In this document: piece after piece, positions 41,738 to 52,405 of the stretch
How the letters are laid out: every line of letters begins with the position of its first letter
Numbering within the stretch: position 1 is the stretch's first letter
From: Fagopyrum homotropicum
Taxonomy: Eukaryota; Streptophyta; Magnoliopsida; Caryophyllales; Polygonaceae
Length of the DNA: 64,000 nt
Assembly: GCA_033239125.1 (NCBI GenBank)
Contig: BSWB01000001.1
Location: 29,415,501 to 29,479,500, forward strand
Direction: 5' to 3'
Notes under the pieces: model-generated
What the model was told of the DNA's origin: nothing
The model's input: the letters and a program-made list of their open reading frames with translations, nothing else
Databases searched by the model: none
Made by a program: the position numbers and the translations under genes

Positions 41738-44700
41738 CTAATCCAGATGGATGCCAAGGATGTTAGCCCACATGAGCGAGTTTTGGGAGCGGTCCTTCCA
41801 ATTATTGGATGCAAAGTTCTTGGTAGAGTTGATGATGTTTTGAGCACATTGAGTGGCATGAGTGAAGCAGTTGTTGTAGATGATGTCATTCCTTGCTTTC
41901 CAAATGAAGTAGATGAAGCCGGTGATGGCTGATATGCGGATATGAGTGATCATATCGTTTTTGTGAGGTTTAAGGGTGCTAAGCCATTGCCAAAGGTTGT
42001 GGCTGTAGGGGTAAGGGGGAGGTGTTCTGGACCATCTTGAGATGAGATCAAGGGTAAGGGATGGATAACTGCATTGGTTAAAAAGGTGGTTTTCATCCTC
42101 GGAGTGGGTGGAGCAAAGTTTGCAGGTGCTGTCATGGGTGAGGTTCCACTGTGTAAGTTTGGATAAGGTTGGGAGGCGTTGGTGACTGGCAATCCAAGAT
42201 ATGAAGCTACATTTTGGGACATTCAGGGTAGTCCAAATGATGCTAGTCATATATGGAGTGGGAGGGGGAGCAGGCTTCCAAACCAGGTTGTAAGCAGAAG
42301 AGTTGGAGAATTTTCCATTCGGACCAGTCGCGAGTCGAATGAAAGAAGGGCCGCTCATGGTGTTAAGAATGTCGTCCCGAATCTTAAGTAACATGCACCA
42401 AGCAAAGCTATGTTTGTAAGATGCCGGGTAGTTCCAGATGGACTGATCTTTTTAAAATATTTTTGTTGATCCAATCAGTCCAGAGATTTCCATGATGGTT
42501 GCATCGGTCAAGCTCATACAGTAGCTTAGAGATGCAAGCTTTGTTCCAAGAGAGTAACTCTTTAAATCCGAGACCACCATCAGCAGTGGTACGACAGATC
42601 GTCTTCCAGGACAGCAGGGCACGCGAGCTAGAGGCGGTGCCGGACCACAGGAAGGAGCGGAGCAACCCACGAATTTTAGAGATGATCGATTGGGGAATGA
42701 GCAATACATTACACCAGTAGAGATGAAGAGACATAAGGATTGAGGAAATGATATGCTTCCTACCAGCATACGAGAGGTTTCTGGCACTCCACGAGTTGAT
42801 CCTGTTAGTGATTTTGGTGATGAGAGGGAGGTACTCCCTAGAGCTGAGTCGCTTGCTACCCACCGGTAAGCCCAGATATGTGAAAGGAAGGGAGCCAAGA
42901 GGGAGGCCAGTAGTGTGGGAGGTGAGATCACAGTCCTGAGGGGAGAGACCCCCAATATAGAGGGCAGACTTAGCAGGATTGAGAAGTAGTCCCGAAAATT
43001 GACCGAAAGAGTCCAGAGTGTCCTTAAGAATGTTTATAGAAGTAATATCTCCCCTACAAAATAGCAAAATATCGTCAGCAAAACATAGATGGGTGATGCG
43101 TGGGGTGACACATTTGGGATGGATGTTGAAATCCGGGTTGGTAGTGTTGGCATTGATCATCGAGGAGAGGACCTCCATAACGATGACAAACAGTGGCGGA
43201 GACAAAGGGCAACCTTGTCTCAGCCCACGAGAACCTTTGAAAAACCCCTTGAGAGACCCGTTTAGGTTGATAGAGTATGTTGGGGTGGTGATGTAGTTCT
43301 TGATCAGGTAGATGAAAGCCTCAGGGAACCCCATTCTTCTAAGGCAGTTCAGAATAAACTGATGGTCAATAGTATCGAAAGCTTTCGATATATCAACTTT
43401 GATAGCACATCTAGGAGAGATTCTGCGCTGGTTATATTTTTTGAAGAGCTCTTGGTAGATCAGAACATTTTTCTTGATGGATCGACCTTTGATAAATGCA
43501 CCTTGATAGCTGCCAATGATGGATGGAAGGATTGCGTTGAGCTTCGATGCAAGAATCTTTGCAATAACCTTGTACGAAGTATTGCAGCAGGAGATTGGTC
43601 TGAAATCCGAAGGCATCATGGGGTTCTCATTTTTTTCTATTAGCGAGATTGAGGTATGATTTATTTGGTGTGGAAATTTTCCAGTTGAGAAGAACTCCAG
43701 GATAGCTTTGGTGAAATCATCACCAGTGATCGCCCAGGAAGCCTTGAAGAAATAGGCGTCATAGCCGTCGGGACCTGGAGCTTTTTGATTTCCCATGCTG
43801 AAGAGGGTGTTTTTTATATCGATGGGCGAGATATCACAGGTAAGGAGGTCTTTGTTTTCGTTGGATAGCAATGGGAGAGGGCAATCTGGAAAAGTACGGC
43901 AGTTGTGATTTGGAGGAGGGTTGAGGATATTTGAAAAGTGATTCACCAAAATAGATCCTATTTTCATGGGGTTGTGGATGGGCCCAGAATCAAGATCGTG
44001 GGGGGTCAAGGATGACCTTTATATCATTTGTGACTCTTTTGGAGGTGATACTCTTAAAGAAGAAAGCATTGCATTGGTCTCCATGCTTGGCCTAGGATTT
44101 TTTATAGAGTTGAGTGAGGGAGACTCTAAGCATATCCAGACCCTTGTTTAGCAAGGAGGTAGTATTACGTTCGGCTGCAAGGAGATCATGGTCAAGAGGA
44201 GAGGCTTGCAGGTTTGAGTGGGTATTGAATAGGGATGTTTTGAGCGTTTCAACAGATGAGTATAGGTCCTCCAGTTTTATGCTTGGAAATTTTTTCAGGG
44301 ATGGCTTCAGTCTCTTGAGTTTCTGGATCAAGGAGCGCATGCTACTGTTGTTATTTTCCTGGATATGGAGGGACCAAGATTGGGATATGGTTGTGGTGAA
44401 TGATTCATGGGTAGCCCAGTTGTTGTTGAATCTGAATTGTCGGTTTGGTGGGGTGAGCTTTGGTTCAAGGGAAACAAGAGCTGGAGATTGGTCGGAGATG
44501 TAAGAGTTGTCAAATAGAGCTTGCGAGTTTGGGAAACTGGTAGACCAGGATGGGTTGATGAGGATTCGATCAAGCTTGCACCATATTCTAGATGTGATCT
44601 GTTTATTATTCCAGGTGAATTTACAACTAGATTAGGCATGATTATATGGCGCATTTGTGGATAGACAATCAGCCAGCTCTGGAGAAGGCTGGGTCACAGC

Positions 44701-44867
44701 GAGTGAAACATCAGCGATCTTCTCGTCAGGACTCAAAATGGTGTTGAAGTCACCAAGTATAATCCAGGGTACGTTGTTGTTTAAGAGGTTTATGGTGGAG
44801 ATGTTGTCCCAGAGGGATTTTCTGTTCTCCGGTTGATTGTGGGCATAAATGAAGGTGATTTGAAAAG
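41738..44867 (-). pseudogene. LINE ORF2 distal part: endonuclease end, RT and zinc-binding domain
   Basis: On the minus strand the endonuclease resumes at 44867, after the nested element. LGDFN and SP-D-E wording lies near 44740, then RIWCKLDRILI near 44590. The linker KLKRLKPSLKKFPSIKLEDL (44317) matches that of the nested LINE. RT (44009-42408) has NQKAPGPDGYDAYFFK, GRSIKKNVLIYQEL, IDISKAF-type (KVDISKAFDTIDHQF), GLRQGCPLSPPLFV and catalytic FADDILLF. The zinc-binding block TCKLCSTHSEDENHLFNQC is in another frame (42394-41738), so a frameshift lies near 42400. Further frame breaks fall between 44090 and 44010. Confidence 0.85.
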
Positions 44868-44885
44868 AAGAATGAGGTGGGGTAG

Positions 44886-45034
44886 TTGAACAAGATCCAA
44901 GGCCATCATCTTTTTTGTAAAAACACTCTCTTCTCTCTCATAACCTCTGGTGCAAGCCTTGCTTGCACCACCCCAGGACCGCCTCCCGGCGGCCCCCCAC
45001 CCCCCCACCCCCCATCAACCCCCCGTTGAGCGGC
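44886..45034 (+). promoter_or_regulatory. 5' UTR of the nested LINE
   Basis: This is the short leader between the target duplication and the ORF1 start. It includes TCTCTTCTCTCTCATAACC and a C-rich tract (CCCCCACCCCCC near 44995-45025). Plant L1-type elements carry an internal promoter in this region, but no motif was recognised. Confidence 0.6.
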
Positions 45035-46738
45035 ATGGCAGGCTCTAGAAGGTCACGCAAACATTCCATCAAGCTTTCCGAACTACATCGACCCTCCACC
45101 AATCAAACCGGCTCACCAAGCAAACCTCTAAGTTCCCTCAGCACTGGCTCTCCAGACTCTCCTTTCGAGCCAATACCCGATGAAATGATTCGTACCAATA
45201 ACCGGCGACTCAATCCTACACCATCTGAACCTATACCCCTCTCCTCCAGTATCATCTTCCCACCCCTGGGTCACCAGACTCAAAACCAATCATCTATCCA
45301 TCAGGCTGATGAAAGTAGGGTCACTAAAGACCCGGTTCCCAAGCAGAAGCAGCCCATCCTGGATCCAAGCCAGGTCAATCTGCCATCTCCATGTGGAGAT
45401 ACTAGCATCACACCGAGCAGCCAAGGCCCTTTGGTGACTGTGTTCGAACCCCTACCTGACGGTTCGAATATCCCAACAAACACCAAAACTGGATGCATGA
45501 ATGACCCTCCAACCCCTGACCTCTCGCCTACCGACCCTCCAGATCCCAATGCAACCTTTAATGCAGACCTACCTACAGGGCGTGCAATACCAAAAGACAC
45601 AAAAGCAAATGCATGCATTAACTACAAGGATGTACTGATGATGAATGCTGGTTGGAATCATGTCCCACTGACATTCACCCCAAGGCTCGAGAACGGACTG
45701 ATTCCTTTCACTGATGAGGATATCGAAGAAACAACTAAGAAGTGGAGCCTCTCTCTTGTCGGATTCCCGCTGGGTAGCCCAATCTCGTTCCAACGTATGG
45801 GCAAGTTCGTCACTGACTGCTGGAACACAATCAAGAAACCAAAGATTTTACGCAATGAAAATGGGGTGTTTGTGTTCCACTTTGCAAATGAAGATGATCT
45901 GAATGAAATTTTGGCAGGAGGTCCCTGGATTCTCAATAACTCATCTACCATGCTTCTTAAAAGATGGACGTCGGACTTGCCGCTCGACTACTCTAGCATG
46001 AGTTCATTACCAGTTTGGATAACACTGCACGGACTGGATTACCGATTTTGGTCCACAAACATGCTTGCAAAAATAGGCTCGGCTATTGGCAATCCCATAC
46101 TAACGGATACATGCTCAGCTAATCAGGATCGGTTGGGATTTGCTAGGATGCTGGTTGAGATCCATGCTTCGCGCCCACTTCTGAGGGAGGTCACATTGAC
46201 TGGGCCAAATGGGGTCTCATTCGCTCAAAAAATCACCTATAAATGGCTCCCTCCAAGATGTGATTCTTGCCTGATATTTGGGCACAGCTATAAGAGCCCA
46301 AATGTGAATTCGGAAGGTCACCCTGATAAGTACACTAAGGCAAAGGCTATCAAAAAGAGGCTTCCGAACCCTAATCCTAATCCCACACCCATACTCCCTA
46401 CCCCTCATCACTCATTCAAAATCAACCCTATACCAAGTTACACCCAACTGAACCAGCCCCATAATTCCTATGCTGATACCTACCGTCCCACAAAACACAA
46501 TACCATCCAAAGTGATCATATTGATCACATTGATTCCCCCATTCTGACTGGGGAGTGTAGTACTACTCCATCCAGTCACAATGTCCCAGACAAGGCAAAA
46601 GAGACCCCTCCAATCCATGAAACTGAACCTCCCCCAATCCCCCAACCACAACACTCTAATCCCAATAATACCCTCCTTAACCTAGCCCAGATTGCAAGTG
46701 CAACCAAGGGCATCACCACAGGTCCCCATGTTAATTAG
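45035..46738 (+). CDS. LINE ORF1 protein (567 residues), DUF4283-type
   Basis: This RNA-binding protein of plant L1 elements is thought to form the ribonucleoprotein with LINE RNA. I chose the ATG at 45035 (MAGSRRSRKHSIKLSEL) because the minus-strand LINE has the related start MGSSKRNRKYSIKLFEL. The upstream frame back to 44963 has no ATG. A Pro/Ser/Thr-rich region runs to about residue 190. The DUF4283-like block follows: SWNHVP-type start, IPFTDEDIEETTKKWSLSLV, NENGVFVFHFANEDDLNEIL, PVWITLHGLDYRFWS. The zinc-knuckle-like CDSCLIFGHSYKSPN comes near residue 430, with Pro where the last Cys is expected. The tail is Pro/Asn-rich. The frame is uninterrupted and its stop codon overlaps the ORF2 start. 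Confidence 0.88.
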   Translation: MAGSRRSRKHSIKLSELHRPSTNQTGSPSKPLSSLSTGSPDSPFEPIPDEMIRTNNRRLNPTPSEPIPLSSSIIFPPLGHQTQNQSSIHQADESRVTKDPVPKQKQPILDPSQVNLPSPCGDTSITPSSQGPLVTVFEPLPDGSNIPTNTKTGCMNDPPTPDLSPTDPPDPNATFNADLPTGRAIPKDTKANACINYKDVLMMNAGWNHVPLTFTPRLENGLIPFTDEDIEETTKKWSLSLVGFPLGSPISFQRMGKFVTDCWNTIKKPKILRNENGVFVFHFANEDDLNEILAGGPWILNNSSTMLLKRWTSDLPLDYSSMSSLPVWITLHGLDYRFWSTNMLAKIGSAIGNPILTDTCSANQDRLGFARMLVEIHASRPLLREVTLTGPNGVSFAQKITYKWLPPRCDSCLIFGHSYKSPNVNSEGHPDKYTKAKAIKKRLPNPNPNPTPILPTPHHSFKINPIPSYTQLNQPHNSYADTYRPTKHNTIQSDHIDHIDSPILTGECSTTPSSHNVPDKAKETPPIHETEPPPIPQPQHSNPNNTLLNLAQIASATKGITTGPHVN

Positions 46739-49700
46739 ATCCTGCACATGGAACATCAGAGGGCTTAATGACCCTGTGAAACAAAAGGCCATATAGAACC
46801 TTGCTAAGATGCACAAACTTGACCTCCTCGCCATTCTAGAAACCAGGCTTCGCGCCAATAATGAGAAGCGCATCTCTAAATCTCTCTTCCCTCTCTGGAG
46901 CCATACATCTAATGGATCCATTGCTCATAATTGCAGGATTTGGGTGTGGTGGAATCCTGCTAGGATTCACCTCACCCCTATCATCACTACTGACCAAGTT
47001 ATCCACTGCCGAGTCTCCAAACCTCTTTCTAATCCCAACCAATCAACTGTTGCTGAATACTCCTTTGTTTATGCACACAATACGCCTAAGGATCGTGTGA
47101 ACTTATGGACTACAATTGATACTATCAAACTGCTCAACCACTCCATCCCTTGGGCTGTCATGGGAGACTTTAATGTTACGCTTACCCCGGATGAGAAGAC
47201 CACAAATGATCTCCCAGCAATATCACAACCCTCGTCGGAACTTGCTAAATGCTTTGAGCATAACTCCCTCAACGATCATCATTATTCCGGCTGCAAGTTC
47301 ACATGGAATAATAAACAGATTGGCTCGAGAATCTGCTGTAAACTAGATCGCATCATCACTAACGATGCATGGCACAGATTCTTTCCAGACTCGAAAGCTC
47401 ACTTTGATCTTGCCCATCTCTCTGATCACTCCCCGACTCTACTCTTTTCTAAAGAGGACAAGTCCACTAGAAATACTCCATTCAGGTTTAATAACGCTTG
47501 GATTGATCATGAAGATTTTCTTGACACTGTTCGGGTTGCTTGGGCTACGGAGGTCCATGGTAACCCTATGTTCAAACTAATGAGGAAACTAAAGCTGCTT
47601 AAACCTTCCCTCAAAAGATTCCCAAATGTCAAACTCGAAGAGCTGCATTCCCGTATCCAGGACAATCAGAAGAAACTCACTAAAGTGCAGACGCAACTCC
47701 AAATAACACCTCATGATGCTGCAATGCATAACGCTGAGAGAAGTCATTTGGATGACCTTAACAGAAGCTACAATGAACTCCATACAACACTAGCCCAACT
47801 TGCCAAGGCCAAATGGATAGCACATGGAGACCAATGCTCAGCATATTTCTTCAGGAGTATTAAAACTCGCAGGTGCTCAAATAGCATAAAATCAGCACAA
47901 CTCACTGATGGGTCTATCACTTATGATCAAGATGCTATTGACCTCACTTTTGTTAGTCACTTCAAGCAAATACTCAGCATGAGTGAGCCCCCGAACCAAA
48001 CCAACTACCCTGACGTCTGCCTCCCTACCCTCACCCCTGTGGAGACCGACTCACTCAACTTGAGGGTCTCTGATGAGGAAGTTAAGATGGAGATTTTCAG
48101 TATTGGTGATAACAAGTCACCAGGACCCGATGGCTATAGCTCCAAAATTTTCAAAACAGCATGGAATATTGTTAACTCTGACGTTTTGAATGCTGTGCAG
48201 GACTTCTTCACTCATGGTCGAATGCTGAAACAAGTTAATCACGCAGCTATTTCTCTAATTGCAAAGAAAGACAATGCAATCACCCCATCGGATTTCAGGC
48301 CAATCTCCTGCTGTAACACAATATATAAGACAATAGCCAAGATTCTTTCTGCAAGGATCAATGTACTGCTGCCTAGAATCACCAGCCTCAATCAGAGTGC
48401 ATTTGTTGCTAAAAGATCTATTAAGCACAACGTGCTTGTGTGTCAAGAACTACTCAACAAATATGGCAGGAAACACATCTCACCAAGGGCAGCTATGAAG
48501 GTGGACATATCCAAAGCTTTCGACTCTATTAGCCATGATTTCATCATCCATTGCCTTCACAAGCTGAACTTTCCTGATCACTTCATCGGATTGATAAAAG
48601 AATGCATCACAACTGCCACATACTCAGTTAACCTGAATGGATCACTTCGTGGGCACTTTCCTGGTAGACGTGGGCTAAGGCAGGGCTGCCCACTCTCTCC
48701 ACCACTCTTTGTAATTGCAATGGAATACCTCACCAAGCTGATTCAGTGCAGAACCTCTAACCCGGAGTTCAACCATCATCCTAAATGCAGTTCTCCTGCC
48801 ATTACCCATCTTGCTTTTGCAGACGATCTCCTGTTGCTTTGTAGAGGTGACCTGTGTTCCATTAAGATTCTGAAAGATGCTTTGGATGACTTCGGGATTG
48901 CTTCGGGGCTCAAATTTAACCCATCCAAATCTCGACTCTTCACTGGAGGTATGAAAGATGTGGATGTTACTCAAGCTATCTGCATCACTGGAATGGAACT
49001 TGGCTCCCTGCCCTTCCTCTACCTGGGGGTTCCGATTGGAAGTAGTAAACTACTTATCAATGACTACCTCCCCTTGATCCACAAGGTGACTAAGCGGGTA
49101 CAATCATGGAATGCCAGGACCCTTTCCTATGCCGGTCGAGCCCAACTGGTCAAGTCTATCCTCTTCTCCATCAGCTACTATTGGAGTACCATGTTCATGC
49201 TACCTACTAAGATCCTCAACATGATCAATGGAATCATTCGATCTTATTTTTGGGCCGGAATTGAGAATAGCAAACGTGCACTGGTTGCATGGAAAGCTAT
49301 TTGCTCACCTAAAGATTGTGGTGGTCTTGGGTTCCTTGAGCTACATACACGAAACAAAGTGGCACTATCCAGACTAATATATGACATTGATCGTGGTGAC
49401 AACAACATTTGGTCCCAATGTCTTGCAAACCACATCTTTAAAAGGAGCAGCAATATATGGAATAGTAGACCTAAAACACACCACAGTGCCTTCTAGAAGA
49501 GCCTACTCCGTATCCGTGATGATATAATTGTTTTAGGTGGGAATGGTAGCACCCTTGCAAACCCAAATGGCTCCTTCTCTCATAAAAAACTCTACTCCTT
49601 ATTCTCTCCCAACCCGCCCACTGGAACATCTCAACCCTTCAATGCAATCTGGAGTCGATTTAACGTTCCCAAGTGCAGCTATATAGCATGGTTAGCTGCC

Positions 49701-50147
49701 CACAGGAGGCTTCTCACATTGGCAAGAATCAAAGCTTGGAATATGATTGATGATGATACCTGCAGGCTTTGCAAAAGTACTGCTAAAAATGATGACCACC
49801 TATGGGTTCATTGTAGCTATGGATCCCTTGTCCTGGATGTGGTATCAAGATGGACTAGAACCCCCTATCCTGCCCCCTACCTTGGTAACATTTGGCATTG
49901 GCTTAGCTCCTGCAGCACGCATAAACCGAATCTGATTGATAGTCTAAGGATTGCTTCCATCATCTCATTCATTTATCATATTTGGATCTCAAGAAACAAG
50001 ATGGTTTACAACAACCAATTCACAAGAGCAATTGAGTGTGCTGCTAGTATCATCACCTCAATTAAAAGTCATTTCGAAGCCAAATGGAAGGATAGATCCA
50101 CAAGCTCACTTCAAGTAGCAGGAATGCTGAATCTTAGACTTGACTAG
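46728..50147 (+). pseudogene. LINE ORF2: endonuclease, RT, zinc-binding domain; two nonsense codons
   Basis: The protein nicks the target and primes reverse transcription there. The ATG at 46728 overlaps the ORF1 stop by 11 bases. Endonuclease: SCTWNIRGLNDPVKQ, AILETRL, WWNPARIHLTP, MGDFNVTLTPDEK, KLDRIITN, HLSDHSPTLL. RT: DNKSPGPDGYSSKIFK, VDISKAFDSI, RRGLRQGCPLSPPLFV and catalytic FADDLLLL. C-terminal zinc-binding block: CRLCKSTAKNDDHLWVHC, ending LNLRLD. No RNase H domain follows. The frame is open over 1,139 codons apart from TAG at 46794-46796 and TAG at 49494-49496. Otherwise it is strikingly well preserved. Confidence 0.92.
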
Positions 50148-50284
50148 GACCTATTTGGTCTCACTGCTCTTTGTAATATGATCACGTACAATTTTGATCT
50201 AGCATTTGTAATCTGGACAAGAGTCCAACCCCATCTTGTACATCCACTCTAAATACAAATTAACCTTTCAAAAAAAAAAAAAAA
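50148..50284 (+). other. 3' UTR and poly(A) tail of the nested LINE
   Basis: A short 3' UTR of about 120 bp containing CATCTTGTACATCCACTC leads to an uninterrupted A-run (50270-50284). The tail runs straight into the target duplication. Confidence 0.88.
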
Positions 50285-50300
50285 GAATGAGGTGGGGTAG

Positions 50301-50592
50301 GGAAGGTTAGGTTGCAGTGAATAAGTTGCTCATTAGAGAAGATGGGGTTAATGTGGATGGTGAGGGGATTCCACCATAACTAGATACGGCATTTGTGGGT
50401 GGTAGAGGGGCAGGAGGTGTGGTTCCAGTTTGGAATGAGCCGTGAGAGTCTACTCAACATGACATTACTCAGTTTTGTTTCGGTGATGGCCAGTACATCT
50501 AGGCCATGACGCTTAACCAGGTCACGGATCACTTTCTGCTTGTTAGGGTGGTTTAGTCCCCTAACATTCCAAGCGCAGATGATCATATTCAT
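50301..50592 (-). pseudogene. LINE ORF2 proximal part (endonuclease N-terminus) of the minus-strand element
   Basis: This is the start of the AP-endonuclease-like domain. The ATG at 50592 shares a base with the ORF1 stop (TAATG). The sequence reads MNMIICAWNVRGLNHPNKQK, RHGLDVLAITETKLS and NWNHTSC. A TAG at about 50382 replaces the Trp seen in the related element (CRIW-type block). The frame then continues WNPLTIHINPIF to the junction with the nested LINE at 50300. The remainder lies beyond 44867. Confidence 0.88.
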
Positions 50593-52205
50593 TATTGAAC
50601 CATAGGTGTAGGACAAGCATCCTTGATACTTGCCAATGGTGATGATGGAGAGAGGGTACTGGGGGAAACTGAGGGGTTGGGAGGGGAGACCTCAATTACT
50701 AGGTTAGAAGAAGAGGTCGTATGAGAGGTCTCAAGAGGGAGATAGTTGAAGTTAGGGGCTGTTTGTGTTGGAGAGGTGGGGTTATGGATGGTATTGCAGA
50801 TTTTAGAGAAGGCCGCAACTTCTAGGTTAGAAGAAGCGGTTGTATGAGAGGTCTTAAGAGGGAGAAGGTTGGAGTTAGGGGCTGTTTGTGTTGGAGAGGT
50901 AGGGTTAGGAGTAGACGAAGAGGGGAGGATGGTGGAAGAGTTGATCCGGAGGGAGGCGTCAGCGGTAGGGAGAATAGGAGGTTTGTCCGAAGGGGGACCG
51001 GGATGAGCCCTGGGGTGTTTAGAGTCGTAAGGATTTCTAGTTTGGTTGGGAGATTTGTACCGGTGCCCGAAAATGAGGCACTTAGGGCAATGGTCAGGTA
51101 ACCAATCGTAGGAGATCTTTTGCAGGATGGTTTCACCGTTTGGACCCGAGAAGGTTAGCTCGCGAAGTAAAGGTTTGGATGCGGTTATCTCAACGAGGAC
51201 CTTTGCATAGCTCAGACGATCGTGGTTAGCGGAGCATGCATCCGTGAGGAGTGGGAGACCTATAGCGGATCCAATCTTCGCCAGTATACGGGGAGACCAA
51301 AACCTATAGTCGAGGTCGTGCAAGGTGGCCCAGACTGGAACCCAAGAGAGACTGGAGTAGTCAAAAGCCATGCCATGTGACCAACGTTTGATGAGAAGAG
51401 AAGTGGTGCCATTGACAATCCATAGACTTCCAAGGAGGATGGTGTTTAGGTCATTTTCGTTGGAGATTTGGAAAATGAACACTCCCTTGTCATTTCTGAG
51501 GACTTTTGGCCTAGCCGACATGCTCCAGGTAAGATTAACGTAGGCCGACATCCTTTGAAAAGAGATGGGGCCGCCCAGAGGGAACCCAACCAATGAGAGT
51601 TTCCACTTGGAAAGGGAGTCAGAAACATCCTCGTCAGTAAAAGGAATAATACCGTTATCAAGACTTGGGGAATATGAGAGGGGAACGTGGTTCCAGGATT
51701 TGTCATTAATGAGGATATCCTTAAAAGAGAATTTTTGGGGGCTGGTGGGGCTAGTTACATGCGAGCATTGAATGATGATTTGGTTTTCCAAAACTGATGG
51801 GGGGGGGGGGGGTTGAAGGGACGCTTCTGTGTTTGAAGGTGGAGGGGGATCCGAAGAGGTTTGGACATTGTTTTGGTTGGTGGAGGTATCAGAGTGAAGG
51901 GTAGGGAGAAGAGGTGAAGAAACGGGGATAGGGGAGGATCCCTCCTTGGACTGTGAGGAGGAAAGAGGGGGAAAAGAAGCTTCAGTTGTGATGACGGGCG
52001 GGAGGTTCTGGGTTGAATCCTTCTTGTTCGAAGGAGGCATAGTCTTTTATAAGCGGATGTTGTTTGATCGGATAATCTCTTCCGGGACTGAGTGTATAGG
52101 GCTAGGGGGAAGGGAGGATGGTCGAGGCTTGCTAGGGGACTTAGGGGAGTGGTTTAGTTCAAAGAGCTTGATCGAATATTTCCGGTTTCTTTTGGAGCTT
52201 CCCAT
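50592..52205 (-). pseudogene. LINE ORF1 (DUF4283-type) of the minus-strand element, one stop
   Basis: The same protein class as in the nested LINE, and clearly homologous to it. It starts MGSSKRNRKYSIKLFEL at 52205 and meets a TAA at about 52047. After that the frame is open to 50592. Recognisable blocks are SFKDILINDKSWNHVPLSYS, IPFTDEDVSDSLSKWKLSL, NDKGVFIFQISNENDLNTIL, LHDLDYRFWSPRILAKIGSA and the zinc-knuckle-like CPKCLIFGHRYKSPN. A Pro/Ser/Thr-rich tail contains a duplicated segment (NPTSPTQTAPN occurs twice). The final knuckle Cys is replaced by Pro, as in the nested copy. Confidence 0.88.
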
Positions 52206-52389
52206 GGAGAGAGGGTTGAGTGCGTAGCAGCCAGCCACACAGATGGAGAGGGGTGGGGGGAGTGGCTAGGACGCCACAGGGGTTGGAGGCGGCGGGAGCC
52301 AACCTCCGGGGAGGGAGCTGGAGGGTTTTGAAAAGAGAGGGCTTTGCACACGGCAAAACAATTGTTCTTTACTATTGGAATGACGATAT
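52206..52389 (-). promoter_or_regulatory. 5' UTR of the minus-strand LINE
   Basis: About 185 bp lie between the ORF1 start and the target duplication, C/T-rich on the minus strand (CTCCCTCCCCGGAGG near 52300). This is equivalent to the leader of the nested element. Confidence 0.6.
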
Positions 52390-52405
52390 AAGTTTAAAGG
52401 AGATT

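Larger units (their letters stand above)
44868..50300 (+). mobile_element. Full-length L1-type LINE on the plus strand, nested in the minus-strand LINE
   Basis: A perfect 18-bp target duplication AAGAATGAGGTGGGGTAG lies at 44868-44885 and 50283-50300. A poly(A) tail of about 15 bases ends at 50284, directly before the right copy. The element starts right after the left duplication and holds a complete 5' UTR, ORF1 and ORF2, so it is full length (about 5.4 kb). The insertion site is in the endonuclease coding region of the older element. ORF1 is intact and ORF2 has two nonsense codons, so it is younger than its host but still probably inactive. Confidence 0.95.
41617..52405 (-). mobile_element. 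Full-length L1-type LINE on the minus strand, split by a nested LINE
   Basis: A target duplication AAGTTTAAAGGAGAT occurs at 41617-41631 and 52390-52404 and frames the element. The poly(A) tail appears as T-run 41631-41640, beside the left duplication, as expected for a minus-strand LINE. Without the nested insertion the element is about 5.4 kb. It carries a DUF4283/zinc-knuckle-type ORF1 and an ORF2 with endonuclease, RT and C-terminal zinc-binding domain. Several nonsense and frameshift changes inactivate it. Confidence 0.92.

Noticed and set aside
44114..44503. 129-codon plus-strand frame between the LINE parts
   Set aside because: Antisense shadow of the minus-strand LINE ORF2 linker and endonuclease region.
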